Assembly (NCBI GenBank): GCA_964652155.1
Contig: CAZZBK010000006.1
Location: forward strand, 33,177-97,176
Direction: 5' to 3'
Source: CAZZBK01 sp964652155
GTDB taxonomy: Bacteria > Planctomycetota > Planctomycetia > Pirellulales > PNKZ01
DNA: 64,000 nt
A model generated the notes under the pieces. The model saw only the letters and a program-made list of their open reading frames with translations, did no database searches and was not told where the DNA came from. This document shows, piece by piece, positions 25,678 through 33,311 of this stretch. Position numbers and translations under genes: made by a program. Numbering within the stretch: position 1 is the stretch's first letter; the number at the start of each line of letters is the position of its first letter.

Positions 25678-27588
25678 TTAAGCGAGCGTCTCGGCCCGAT
25701 GGGCTGCGACCGTCTCGGCGACGAGACGAATCAACTGCTCTCGATTGACCGGCTTGGTGATGTAATGCGTGCAGCCGGCTTCGAGGCATTTTTCGCGATC
25801 GCCGGACATGGCATGGGCGGTGGCCGCGATAATCACGCCATCGTAGCCGATGGTGCGCAGCGACCGGGTGGCGTCGTAGCCGTCCATGACCGGCATTTGC
25901 ATGTCCATGATGATGGCCTCGTAGGCTTGCCCGGCATCGGCGGCATTCAAGGCCATCTCGACGGCTTCGCACCCATGCTGGGCTGTCTCGACGGCAGCCC
26001 CAGCTTTGGTCAGAAAATGCATGAGCAAGCGGCGGATGTCGGGGCCGTCCTCCGCCAACAAGATGCGCATGCCCGCCAGGGCCGTGGCCAAACTGGGCTT
26101 GGCAATCATGGTGCCCGGTACTCGGTCGGTCTCGTCGACCGACGCCTGTGCGGCATTGCCGACGACGACCTGCACGGGCAGACGAAGGCGGATGCGGGTG
26201 CCAACGCCGGGCGTGGACTCGACAATCGTGAGTTCGCCGCCGAGCATGTCGGCGAACCGGCGACAGATGGCGAGGCCCAACCCTGTGCCGCCAAAGCGGC
26301 GCGTCGTCGAGTTGTCGGCCTGGACAAACGGTTGAAACAGACGGTGCACAATGTTCGGCTCGATGCCCACCCCCGTGTCGATCACGTCACACTCAATACA
26401 GGAGGCGGCTTCGAGATAGCGGGCAACGATTTGGACCTGGCCCTGGTCGGTAAATTTGATGCCATTGCCAACGATGTTGACGAGAATCTGACGGAACCGG
26501 GCGGGGTCGGTGATCACGACCGGGGGCAGCGGCGTCTCGTACGTGAGATTCAGGTCGATCTTTTTTTGCTCGGCGCGAATGCGCATCAGCGCTTCCACAT
26601 CCGACAATATGGCGCGTGGCGAACACTCGGCGTATTCCATGCGGAACTTGCCCGCCTCGATCCGAGAAAGATCAAGGATGTCGTTGATAATGGCAAGCAG
26701 ATGCTGGCCATTCTGGCGAATCGTTTCGATCGCGTCGGAGCATTGGGGCGGGGCTTGGCGGATGTCCCCGTGTTCGTACAGCAAGTCTGCGTAGCCAATG
26801 ATGGCGGTCATGGGCGTGCGAATTTCGTGGCTCATGTTGGCCAGAAACTCGCTTTTGGCGATGTTCGCCGTCTCGGCCTGTTGCAGCGAGTGACGCAGTT
26901 GCTCTTCGCTGCGCTGCAAGGCCTCGGTCCGGGCGATGATCGTGTCTTCCATCACTTCGGCAATCTGGTCCGCCTCGGCCTGGCAGCGGGCAATCTCGCG
27001 CATCTCATTCAGGCTGCGCCGACAAGCGTCGATTAGAAACACGTCTTCGTAAATCACCCAACAGACATGCTCCACCCAGCGCCAGGGATACGTTTCCACG
27101 GCACCGAACACACTTTCGGGCCAGAGTATGCCGCGCGCGGCATGATCGACTCCGGTGACGATCGTTGCCGTGATTAGCACCCGCCAATCGCGATAGAACG
27201 ACAAAAAGGCCAGTGAACCAAACACATGAAAATGGGTTTCGATGCGACCGCCCGTCAAGTGAATCAGCAGCGCCGACATGAGCGACTGCCCAATCGCCAC
27301 CGCGTGCCGCGTGGCGGCATGACCGGGACGGAAATAGATCAACGCCAAGGGGGGCACGACGATCAGTCCGCCCAACAGCAAGGCGATCCAGACGTGCGGA
27401 TGAACGTAGCTCTGTGCCCCCGCCCAGGTGCGGGGCGAAATAAAGATCGCGATGGCCACGGCCATGAGCCATTCAATGCCCAGCAGCCAGCCAAAGAGCC
27501 GATCGGTGGTGCGCCAATTACTCGCGCAGTGCTGAGCCAACAAGCGATTCGATTCGTAACTGAGTGTATTCATGGGTCCCGTTCTCAT
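25678..27588 (-). CDS. Hybrid sensor histidine kinase/response regulator, membrane-bound
   Basis: This 636-residue protein has an N-terminal membrane region (about residues 35-185, five or six hydrophobic segments). It contains a conserved-looking ETHFHVFGSLAFLSFYRDW stretch that could be the sensing part. A short coiled coil precedes HisKA (SHEIRTPM, phospho-accepting H254) and HATPase_c (NIVGNGIKFTD, DTGVGI, RFGGTGLGLAI). The REC domain has D562 in AIIMDMQMPVMDG and TAHAM, with the conserved lysine in ITKPVN. Its ATG at 27588 overlaps the upstream stop by 4 bp (ATGA), which supports that start over an internal ATG at 27573. No output domain is present; phosphate is probably passed on to a separate Hpt or regulator. 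Confidence 0.92.
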   Translation of the reverse strand: MRTGPMNTLSYESNRLLAQHCASNWRTTDRLFGWLLGIEWLMAVAIAIFISPRTWAGAQSYVHPHVWIALLLGGLIVVPPLALIYFRPGHAATRHAVAIGQSLMSALLIHLTGGRIETHFHVFGSLAFLSFYRDWRVLITATIVTGVDHAARGILWPESVFGAVETYPWRWVEHVCWVIYEDVFLIDACRRSLNEMREIARCQAEADQIAEVMEDTIIARTEALQRSEEQLRHSLQQAETANIAKSEFLANMSHEIRTPMTAIIGYADLLYEHGDIRQAPPQCSDAIETIRQNGQHLLAIINDILDLSRIEAGKFRMEYAECSPRAILSDVEALMRIRAEQKKIDLNLTYETPLPPVVITDPARFRQILVNIVGNGIKFTDQGQVQIVARYLEAASCIECDVIDTGVGIEPNIVHRLFQPFVQADNSTTRRFGGTGLGLAICRRFADMLGGELTIVESTPGVGTRIRLRLPVQVVVGNAAQASVDETDRVPGTMIAKPSLATALAGMRILLAEDGPDIRRLLMHFLTKAGAAVETAQHGCEAVEMALNAADAGQAYEAIIMDMQMPVMDGYDATRSLRTIGYDGVIIAATAHAMSGDREKCLEAGCTHYITKPVNREQLIRLVAETVAAHRAETLA

Positions 27589-28214
27589 CGCGGGTTGGAA
27601 CGTTCAGGATGATCGGTCTCGGTGCGATTCAACAGCGCGCAGCCGAAGACCGGTGCGTGAATCAGTGGGTAGCCGGGGGTCGTGAGCGCGTGACGCAACC
27701 CTTGTTCGTACGCGCTGGCTGCCTCGCCACCGCGCTGCGCGGTCAGCCCTCCGGCAAATCGCAACGCGCCGCGCGGGTCGTAATACAGCACGTAACCGGA
27801 TGTCGTCGCGCCAAATCGGGCGGCCTCGCTGCCGTCCATGTCGTTTTGCAGTTGGGCCTGGTCGATCTCCGCCGCGGTCTGCCAGTTCGCCGACAAGGAC
27901 TGGCCCGAATCGTTCATCAAGGCCGGCAAAAACAACACATGGCAGGTCGGTCGGGCTCCACGGGTGGCCAGCGCGTCGCGCAGCTTGACCAACCCGGCAC
28001 GCGTACAGGCACAACGCGGATGCACAAACATGACAATCGTTCCGTGCCGCGTATCGTGAGGCAACATCGAGTCGAGCGGCCAAACCAGCGGCAAGCGGGC
28101 CGTCGGCCCCGCGATGTGTTCGTAGGCCATCCATTGCGCAGCGCCATACGCGACCAGCGACAACCACAGCAGACCGCCACCCACGATCACGAATCCGTTT
28201 GCAGTTGGTTTCAT
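27585..28214 (-). CDS. Membrane-anchored thioredoxin-fold protein (RedB-like)
   Basis: This 209-residue protein has one N-terminal membrane anchor (residues 8-27, VIVGGGLLWLSLVAYGAAQW) and a probable periplasmic domain. MFVHPRCACTRAGL (around residue 65) resembles a thioredoxin-like C-x-C active-site region preceded by a beta strand. SGYVLYYDPRGALRFAGGLT resembles the later cis-Pro region strands. The arrangement is like the RedB family annotated in planctomycetes, whose role is uncertain. Its stop overlaps the start of the hybrid kinase, so it is probably an accessory redox or sensing partner of that kinase. This function is inferred from context only. Confidence 0.7.
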   Translation of the reverse strand: MKPTANGFVIVGGGLLWLSLVAYGAAQWMAYEHIAGPTARLPLVWPLDSMLPHDTRHGTIVMFVHPRCACTRAGLVKLRDALATRGARPTCHVLFLPALMNDSGQSLSANWQTAAEIDQAQLQNDMDGSEAARFGATTSGYVLYYDPRGALRFAGGLTAQRGGEAASAYEQGLRHALTTPGYPLIHAPVFGCALLNRTETDHPERSNPR

Positions 28215-28272
28215 AGTCAGCGCGCGTCGACGGCGAACATACTCAATGGGTGCAGCCCCAGGTATATATCAA

Positions 28273-29193
28273 TTAAATCGCGAGGGCTTCTATGGGCTTG
28301 GTTCGACCCGATTGCAGATTGCGCACCATGTGTTCGACAGCCAACAACGCGCATTGCAGCGTCATCACCACGTCGGTCGTGGTCAAAATTCCGACAAGTC
28401 GCCCGTCATCGACGACAGGCAGACTGGAGATATGGCCGTAAAGCAACGTCGTGATCGCGTCGTTGACCAACGAATCGGACGAGACCGTCGTGGGGCACGC
28501 GACCATGAGATTACAAGCCTGCGCATGATCTGACACATTTCGCAGGTCACGATCGCTGACGATGCCGACCAACAGGCCCTCCTCGTCACAAATCAACATA
28601 TGGCGAATATTGTCGGCCACGAAAATCTCGCGAAGTTCATTGGCGGTGGTCGTCGGCAGCGCCGTGGTCACGTTGGTCGTCATCAAATCGCGAATCTTCA
28701 GATCGCTGGGTAATAGCTTGTGCGTATCCTTGACGAGCATGCTCATCAGACGCAACCGTTTTTTGGCGAACCGGGCGCGGGACGCGACCTCGGGAGAAAC
28801 ACCCGCGTCGTCGGGTGAGGCATCGTGTGCCCGGTGGCCGCGAAAGATATGCGCGTTGCCGTGTGAGCGCCGAGCCATCAACCAACCCATGCCGGCAAAC
28901 GTCACGGCAATGACGACGCCAACGATAATCAATCGGCCGTCATCGGCGGCCAACCGTTCCAAGGGTACGGCTGCTGCGGAAGCGGTCGTCATCCGGGGCT
29001 GGGCTGATCCCAACGAAATCGTCTCATTTTCAACCGGTTCCTGGCCATAGGTCGGCGTGGCCCATAGGGTTGCCAGGCATAGCACTATCCAGGCACAATC
29101 GCCGAAACTCACGGCAGGCGCAAGGCTAATCCCTTGCTTGCGATGGGGCTGGGTAGGGTCGGGAGCGTTGTTCATAGGGGTTTTCCAATACAT
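28273..29193 (-). CDS. CBS-domain-pair protein with membrane segments
   Basis: I chose the ATG at 29193 because GAGG lies 5 bp before it; the open frame begins at a GTG at 29217, and an ATG at 29175 is also possible. The 306-residue product has a hydrophobic segment near the N-terminus (CAWIVLCLATLWATPTYGQ) and a second one (IIVGVVIAVTFAGMGWLM). Two tandem CBS domains follow in the last 140 residues (IRDLMTTNVTTALP then VACPTTVSSDSLVNDAI). CBS pairs bind adenine nucleotides and regulate attached or partner proteins. No catalytic domain is present. It lies 58 bp upstream of the RedB-like/kinase pair on the same strand, suggesting a signalling cluster. Confidence 0.85.
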   Translation of the reverse strand: MYWKTPMNNAPDPTQPHRKQGISLAPAVSFGDCAWIVLCLATLWATPTYGQEPVENETISLGSAQPRMTTASAAAVPLERLAADDGRLIIVGVVIAVTFAGMGWLMARRSHGNAHIFRGHRAHDASPDDAGVSPEVASRARFAKKRLRLMSMLVKDTHKLLPSDLKIRDLMTTNVTTALPTTTANELREIFVADNIRHMLICDEEGLLVGIVSDRDLRNVSDHAQACNLMVACPTTVSSDSLVNDAITTLLYGHISSLPVVDDGRLVGILTTTDVVMTLQCALLAVEHMVRNLQSGRTKPIEALAI

Positions 29194-29246
29194 GGCCGCC
29201 TCATGGAATCTTGGCACGCAGCCAAGTCTTTGCGCATGGCGAGTAT

Positions 29247-29510
29247 TCAGCTTGCCGACAAAACTACGTCATGATTAACAATCAGTCGGTTCACGATTTC
29301 AGGAACGCTCAGCACCAAAGCAAATTGCCCGCCCCCTAGTTGAGCTACACCCGCCACGGACGGCGTCGCGCTGACAATGTCTTTCACGCCATTCACGACC
29401 ACTTTGCGTGTCCCCAGCACCTGATCGACGAGCAGGCACATCTGCCCGAATTGTGTGCCGACCACCACGGCCGACAAAGCCCGCTCGGCACTCGGTTCGT
29501 GTCGCACGCC
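29247..29510 (-). pseudogene. CheW-like domain C-terminal remnant (CheA/CheW)
   Basis: About 86 residues match the second half of a CheW-like coupling domain: VVVGTQFGQMCLLVDQVLGT, then RKVVVNGVKDIVSATPSVAG, then GGGQFALVLSVPEIV. The first half of the fold and the rest of any CheA are missing. The frame joins abruptly to mcrB sequence of the opposite strand at about 29500-29512. The only available start is a GTG at 29507 inside the domain. This is therefore a truncated remnant, not a working coupling protein. Confidence 0.65.
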
Positions 29511-29519
29511 ATCGAGCGC

Positions 29520-29744
29520 ATGACTGCCTTGAACCTAACCATCAGCAAAGATGAAAAGAATCTTGGCCGTGGCTTTGAAGTTGGGCACAGCTATTTCTGC
29601 CCGCCCACTAGTTTCATGTCAACCGCCGACTGGGATGCTTGGTACCGTTCCGTTATCAAGTGGGAAATTGCCCCTCTACTTCGCGAGTACTGGTTTGATG
29701 ATATACCGCGGGCCCACAAACAGGTTGAAAGACTGCTCGCATGA
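29520..29744 (+). pseudogene. mcrB: mcrB C-terminal fragment (74 codons)
   Basis: From the ATG at 29520, and a few residues upstream (AIERM), the reading matches the very end of McrB-type AAA+ GTPases. The blocks are MTALNLTISKDEKNLGRGF, EVGHSYFCPP and WEIAPLLREYWFDD. The DNA-binding N-terminus, the Walker motifs and the whole NTPase core are gone. Its TGA overlaps the mcrC ATG (ATGA at 29741-29744), the usual mcrBC coupling, so this is the 3' end of a former mcrBC operon cut by a rearrangement. If translated, it cannot hydrolyse GTP. Confidence 0.7.
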
Positions 29745-30787
29745 TCCCGGTTCAGAATGTTTATTACTTGCTACTCTACGCCTGGGACGCATTGGAACAG
29801 GGCGACATAGAGTCCGTTACATCCGAGCCTGAGACGAAAGTGCTTGACCTTTTGGCAATCGTGCTCAACAACGGCATCGATCGCCTGTTGCGACAGGGTC
29901 TACACCAGGCTTACCTTTCACGAAAAGAAACGATTCCCGGCGTCCGTGGCAAGTTCGACGTGTCTGCGACAGTGAAGGCCAACCTGTGGCAACGCGCCCA
30001 AACCGTGTGCGAGTTCGATGAGTTAAGTCACGACATCTTGCACAATCGAATACTTAAATCCACGCTCAGCCATTTGCTGCGAACTGACGGCCTAGACGCT
30101 CGTGTGCGCGAACCGCTACGCGCCACATGGCACCGTCTGCATGAGATCACTGAGATTCCTCTGAGTGACCGCGTTTTCCGACGGGTACAATATCATCGCA
30201 ACAATCGCCCCTACCGCTTCCTCCTTGATGTTTGCCAACTCCTCCAAGATTATCTCATCCCCAGCGAGCGTACGGGCCAATTCCTCTTCCGAAACTTTCT
30301 GCGTGATAAAAGGAGGATGAGCGTTCTATTTGAACGATTCATCCGTAACTTCTACCAGCGTCATGCAGAGGGATACACTGTCGAGTCCGAGTCGATGCAA
30401 TGGGAGGACACTTCCGGATCTTTCCAGGACCTCGCTCTATTGCCTGGTATGCGAACCGACGTCACCCTCCGCAGACCTGGCTTAGTGCTGGTCGTGGATG
30501 CCAAATACTACCGGGATACATTACAAGAATATCGAGGACACACGACTATTCGGTCTGCTCACCTCTATCAGCTCTTTGCCTACTTAAAAAATATCGCCTC
30601 GATAATGAGCGATCAAGCGGAGGTGGAAGGACTCTTAGTCTACCCTTTGACGACTCGCGAACTCAAACTCAACCTGCGAATCCACGGCCACCAAATACGG
30701 GTTAATACGCTAAACTTGAACCAACATTGGCCTCAAATCCACGCCGATCTCCTTGGGTTGCTCCCTCCTCAATATCAACTGCAATAA
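29741..30787 (+). CDS. mcrC: McrC-type 5-methylcytosine restriction system nuclease subunit
   Basis: This 348-residue protein begins MIPVQNVYYLLLYAWDAL, typical of McrC. GVRGKFDVSATVKANL and EFDELSHDILHNRILKSTL form the N-terminal family blocks. The C-terminal PD-(D/E)XK nuclease has D240 (MRTDVTL), D253 and K255 (VVDAKYY). In intact McrBC systems McrC cleaves methylated DNA only when the McrB GTPase motor is present. Here mcrB is reduced to its last 74 codons, so the gene looks orphaned and probably inactive, or dependent on a partner elsewhere. Base composition is less GC-rich than its neighbours, consistent with transfer. Confidence 0.85.
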   Translation: MIPVQNVYYLLLYAWDALEQGDIESVTSEPETKVLDLLAIVLNNGIDRLLRQGLHQAYLSRKETIPGVRGKFDVSATVKANLWQRAQTVCEFDELSHDILHNRILKSTLSHLLRTDGLDARVREPLRATWHRLHEITEIPLSDRVFRRVQYHRNNRPYRFLLDVCQLLQDYLIPSERTGQFLFRNFLRDKRRMSVLFERFIRNFYQRHAEGYTVESESMQWEDTSGSFQDLALLPGMRTDVTLRRPGLVLVVDAKYYRDTLQEYRGHTTIRSAHLYQLFAYLKNIASIMSDQAEVEGLLVYPLTTRELKLNLRIHGHQIRVNTLNLNQHWPQIHADLLGLLPPQYQLQ

Positions 30788-30824
30788 TTGAGCTGTTGGT
30801 CTCGAATAATGCTGTGGAAGAATG

Positions 30825-31020
30825 TTGTTGAGTGGCCTGAACTATCAAGAAATGGCCGCTGAACTCGGCATAATCCCAACGCGCGGTCGAGGATCGCCGC
30901 GCGCGGGTGATGCAAAAACTGCGGGTCGATTCGTTGCCCGAACTCGTCCGGTTCGCACTCCATGCCGGCATCCCTGTCGATCCACGGACCCACCATGAGC
31001 GCACCGCCTCGCATGGCTGA
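30825..31020 (+). pseudogene. LuxR/FixJ-type response regulator HTH tail, frameshifted remnant
   Basis: The plus strand first reads LLSGLNYQEMAAELGI, the start of a LuxR-type helix-turn-helix. After a one-base frame change it continues VEDRRARVMQKLRVDSLPEL, then VRFALHAGIPVDP, up to a TGA at 31018-31020. Together these match the GLxNQEIAxxLGIS...VEVHRARVMxKL end of FixJ-family regulators. The receiver domain is absent and no start codon context exists, so the remnant is non-functional. It borders mcrC on one side and the opposing ceramidase-like gene on the other (7 bp). Confidence 0.65.
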
Positions 31021-31027
31021 CGCGCAT

Positions 31028-32374
31028 TTACTTCGCCAACTCATGAACCTTGGCCACAATCGACTCTTCGACCGTGCTGTCCCAACTCGTGGGCAAGCCG
31101 TAATAGATCATCGCCGAAGCGCCTTCGTAGCCACCTTCCTTCAGGACGCGCAACGACGGGATGTAGGCCATCACGTCGTTCGAGTAACCGGCGATCCACG
31201 TCGGCCGCGGCCCAAGCTCCTTGGCCAGCCGCAGCGCGAAGTCGACGACCACTTCGCCCCCCAGCACGACCCATCGCAGCTCATTCCCCACGTGCCACAC
31301 CTGCACCGGATACGGATACGTCGGGCTCAGTGGAGTCCCGGCGTCGATCTGAGCCAGCAGTCCCTTGGCGCGTAGCGCGATGTAGTTGTTCTTGTCTTGC
31401 GACTGGCTCAGCAGTTCCGCGCGCGTGGGGAGCGTGTCGAGGCGGAGCGGAATTTCCTCGTACCGCGTCGTGAGCTTCCCCCGCACCTCGTTGAGCTTGC
31501 CGCCGAGCACCGCCTCGACCGACTTCGCCAGCCGTTCGCCGTATTGTTGGGCAAGCTCAACTTGCCGTCGGGGCAACGGATTCTGATCGGCTCCGCAACC
31601 CGCCCAAAACAACGCAATCGCGCCCGGATGCGCACGCTCGACCGCGTCCATCGCAAAGCCAGGATAATCGGCGCACCACTGATAAAAACTCAACACGGTC
31701 GCATGACAGGCGTAGCCAAATGTCACCGCCATCAATTCGCCCTGCGCGTTCTTAATGGCCAACACCGGGACGCGATGATCGACGGGCCCCTTGAGCTGAG
31801 CGGCGGCGCGCAGTTGCGGAACGTCGGCTTCTTTGTTGGCGCGACGGTTGACGGCAAAGTCGCACGTTCCCTCGGCGTATTCGAGCCGCGCCGGGGCGAG
31901 CTTTTTCAGGGCGGCACCGATCAACTCGATCAGCTTCGTCTCCAGTTGCCGCGTGTAGGCGTCGACGCGCTGCCGCTCGGCGGCGCCAAATGAGTACATC
32001 GCGCCCAGGTTGTGACCCACGACCGGTCCGCAATGTGTGTGCGAGCAGTTGATCGCAATTTGATCGCGTCGCAATTTGAAGCGTTCGGCCGCGGCGGCAC
32101 AAACGTGCTCGCTGGTCACGCGATCAATTCCCACTAGGTCGACCGTCACGAGCACGGCACGCTCCCCTTGGGGGTCTTCCAAGGCCACCGCTTTGCCCCA
32201 CAGCTCGGTCAGCTTTCCTTCGGCCGCATGGTCTCGTCCGCCATAACCGCTCATCCACATGAGTTGCTCGGGCGTGATCGTCACCTTGGCCGCCCCGGCC
32301 TTCCATTGCGCCGCGACGTCGTCGATCAATCCCAAGGTGATGAGCACAAACCAAGCGAGCAGGGACGAGCGCAT
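31028..32374 (-). CDS. Neutral/alkaline ceramidase N-terminal-domain-like protein, exported
   Basis: The ATG at 32374 (448 residues) has GGAGAG just upstream and gives a signal peptide (MRSSLLAWFVLITLGLIDDVAA). The upstream 24 codons of the frame run into a repeat element. Family blocks parallel the 13244 paralogue: KAGAAKVTITPEQLMWMSGY, NCSHTHCGPVVGHN (zinc histidines), FGYACHATVLSFYQW, WAGCGADQNPLPRRQ and a C-terminal MAYIPSLRVLKEGGYE. Ceramidases cleave sphingolipid-type amides, but the true substrate in planctomycetes is unknown. It is the second copy in the window and is not in an obvious operon. Confidence 0.9.
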   Translation of the reverse strand: MRSSLLAWFVLITLGLIDDVAAQWKAGAAKVTITPEQLMWMSGYGGRDHAAEGKLTELWGKAVALEDPQGERAVLVTVDLVGIDRVTSEHVCAAAAERFKLRRDQIAINCSHTHCGPVVGHNLGAMYSFGAAERQRVDAYTRQLETKLIELIGAALKKLAPARLEYAEGTCDFAVNRRANKEADVPQLRAAAQLKGPVDHRVPVLAIKNAQGELMAVTFGYACHATVLSFYQWCADYPGFAMDAVERAHPGAIALFWAGCGADQNPLPRRQVELAQQYGERLAKSVEAVLGGKLNEVRGKLTTRYEEIPLRLDTLPTRAELLSQSQDKNNYIALRAKGLLAQIDAGTPLSPTYPYPVQVWHVGNELRWVVLGGEVVVDFALRLAKELGPRPTWIAGYSNDVMAYIPSLRVLKEGGYEGASAMIYYGLPTSWDSTVEESIVAKVHELAK

Positions 32375-32408
32375 GAGAACTCTCCGAGTGTTAAAGCCAA
32401 TGCAATGC

Positions 32409-32514
32409 TTAAGAGCGTCTGACAAAAAGGCTGGGGACGGTCCCAATTTCCGAGGACCGCCGAGAAAAATGGGACGGTCCCCCTCTCTGCTGCCATTTTG
32501 TGAGACGCTCTAAA
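32409..32514. mobile_element. 106-bp MITE-/REP-like inverted-repeat element
   Basis: Terminal arms 32409-32430 (TTAAGAGCGTCTGACAAAAA) and 32493-32514 are reverse complements at 19 of 22 positions. Inside are two near-palindromic cores, GGGGACGGTCCC and GGGACGGTCCCC. There is no open reading frame. This GGGACGGTCCC type of repeat is, from general knowledge, found dispersed in several bacterial genomes with REP-type transposases, but no transposase is present here. The remainder of the 32375-32672 gap shows no gene. Confidence 0.6.
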
Positions 32515-32672
32515 TGATCGCCGACCACGCGCGTGGATGCAAGCGATTGACCTCGCACGGAAAGTGCAGCGGAGACGAGGCCGGTAGTTTTTGGCTTTGC
32601 AACCGCGCGGCGATGATTATGCTAATGACACATCCATGCCCTCGTGATCTACCCCGCTCCGGAGATGACACC

Positions 32673-33311
32673 ATGCCGCGACCCCCGTTAATAGCGCTGG
32701 CAGCGCTGCTGACGATTTCGACCTCGCTCGCTGCCGGCGAGTTGGGCCCTCCGATCGCGCTGTTCGACGGAAAAAGTTTCGCCCATTGGCAGGGTGACAC
32801 GCAAAAGACGTTTCGCATCCAGGACGGGGCCATTGTCGGCGGCACCCTCAAAGAGAAGATTCCGCACAACGAGTTTCTCGCCTTCGAGGGGGAGTTCGGC
32901 GATTTTGAGCTGCGGCTAAAATTCAAGGTGCTGGGCGAAAAAGCCAACGCCGGCATTCAAATCCGCAGCCGACGCATCCCCGACCACTTCGAGATGATCG
33001 GCTATCAGGCCGATCTCGGCGACGGCTGGTGGGGGAGCCTGTACGACGAGTCGCGGCGCCGCAAAGTGCTCGCCACGGCCGACAAAGCGGTCGTCGACAA
33101 GGTGCTCCGCCGCGACGACTGGAACGAATACGTCATTCGCTGCGAAGGCAAACGCGTGCAACTCGCCATCAACGGCCAGCCGACCGTCGACTACACCGAG
33201 ACCGACGACGCGCTCGAACAACGGGGCCTGATCGCGGTGCAAATCCACGGCGGACCACCGAGCGAGGCCTGGTACAAAGACATCGTGATTCGCGAGATCA
33301 AGCAGCCATGA
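32673..33311 (+). CDS. DUF1080 (3-keto-disaccharide hydrolase family) protein, exported
   Basis: The ATG at 32673 has GGAG 8 bp upstream and gives a signal peptide (MPRPPLIALAALLTISTSLAAG). The 212-residue product is a concanavalin-like DUF1080 domain. Its blocks are IALFDGKSFAHWQG, RIQDGAIVGGT, FELRLKFKVLGEKANAGIQI, WNEYVIRCEG and DIVIREIKQP at the C-terminus. Some family members hydrolyse 3-keto-glycosides, while others are only carbohydrate-binding. It overlaps the next gene by 4 bp (ATGA) and opens a plus-strand run with HAD, nitrilase and CoA-transferase genes, although the functional link is unclear. Confidence 0.9.
   Translation: MPRPPLIALAALLTISTSLAAGELGPPIALFDGKSFAHWQGDTQKTFRIQDGAIVGGTLKEKIPHNEFLAFEGEFGDFELRLKFKVLGEKANAGIQIRSRRIPDHFEMIGYQADLGDGWWGSLYDESRRRKVLATADKAVVDKVLRRDDWNEYVIRCEGKRVQLAINGQPTVDYTETDDALEQRGLIAVQIHGGPPSEAWYKDIVIREIKQP

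Noticed and set aside
25699..27036. A 445-codon plus-strand frame opposite the hybrid kinase
   Set aside because: Shadow of HisKA/HATPase/REC coding; no domain in the plus-strand product.
29340..29744. A 134-codon plus-strand gene as a full small protein
   Set aside because: Only the last part (from about 29510) is McrB-like; the first part is the antisense of the CheW-like remnant, so it is a chimeric frame.
29247..30787. A complete or novel defence island
   Set aside because: Only mcrC and a stub of mcrB are present with no other defence family, and the neighbours are signalling-gene fragments; decay explains it better.
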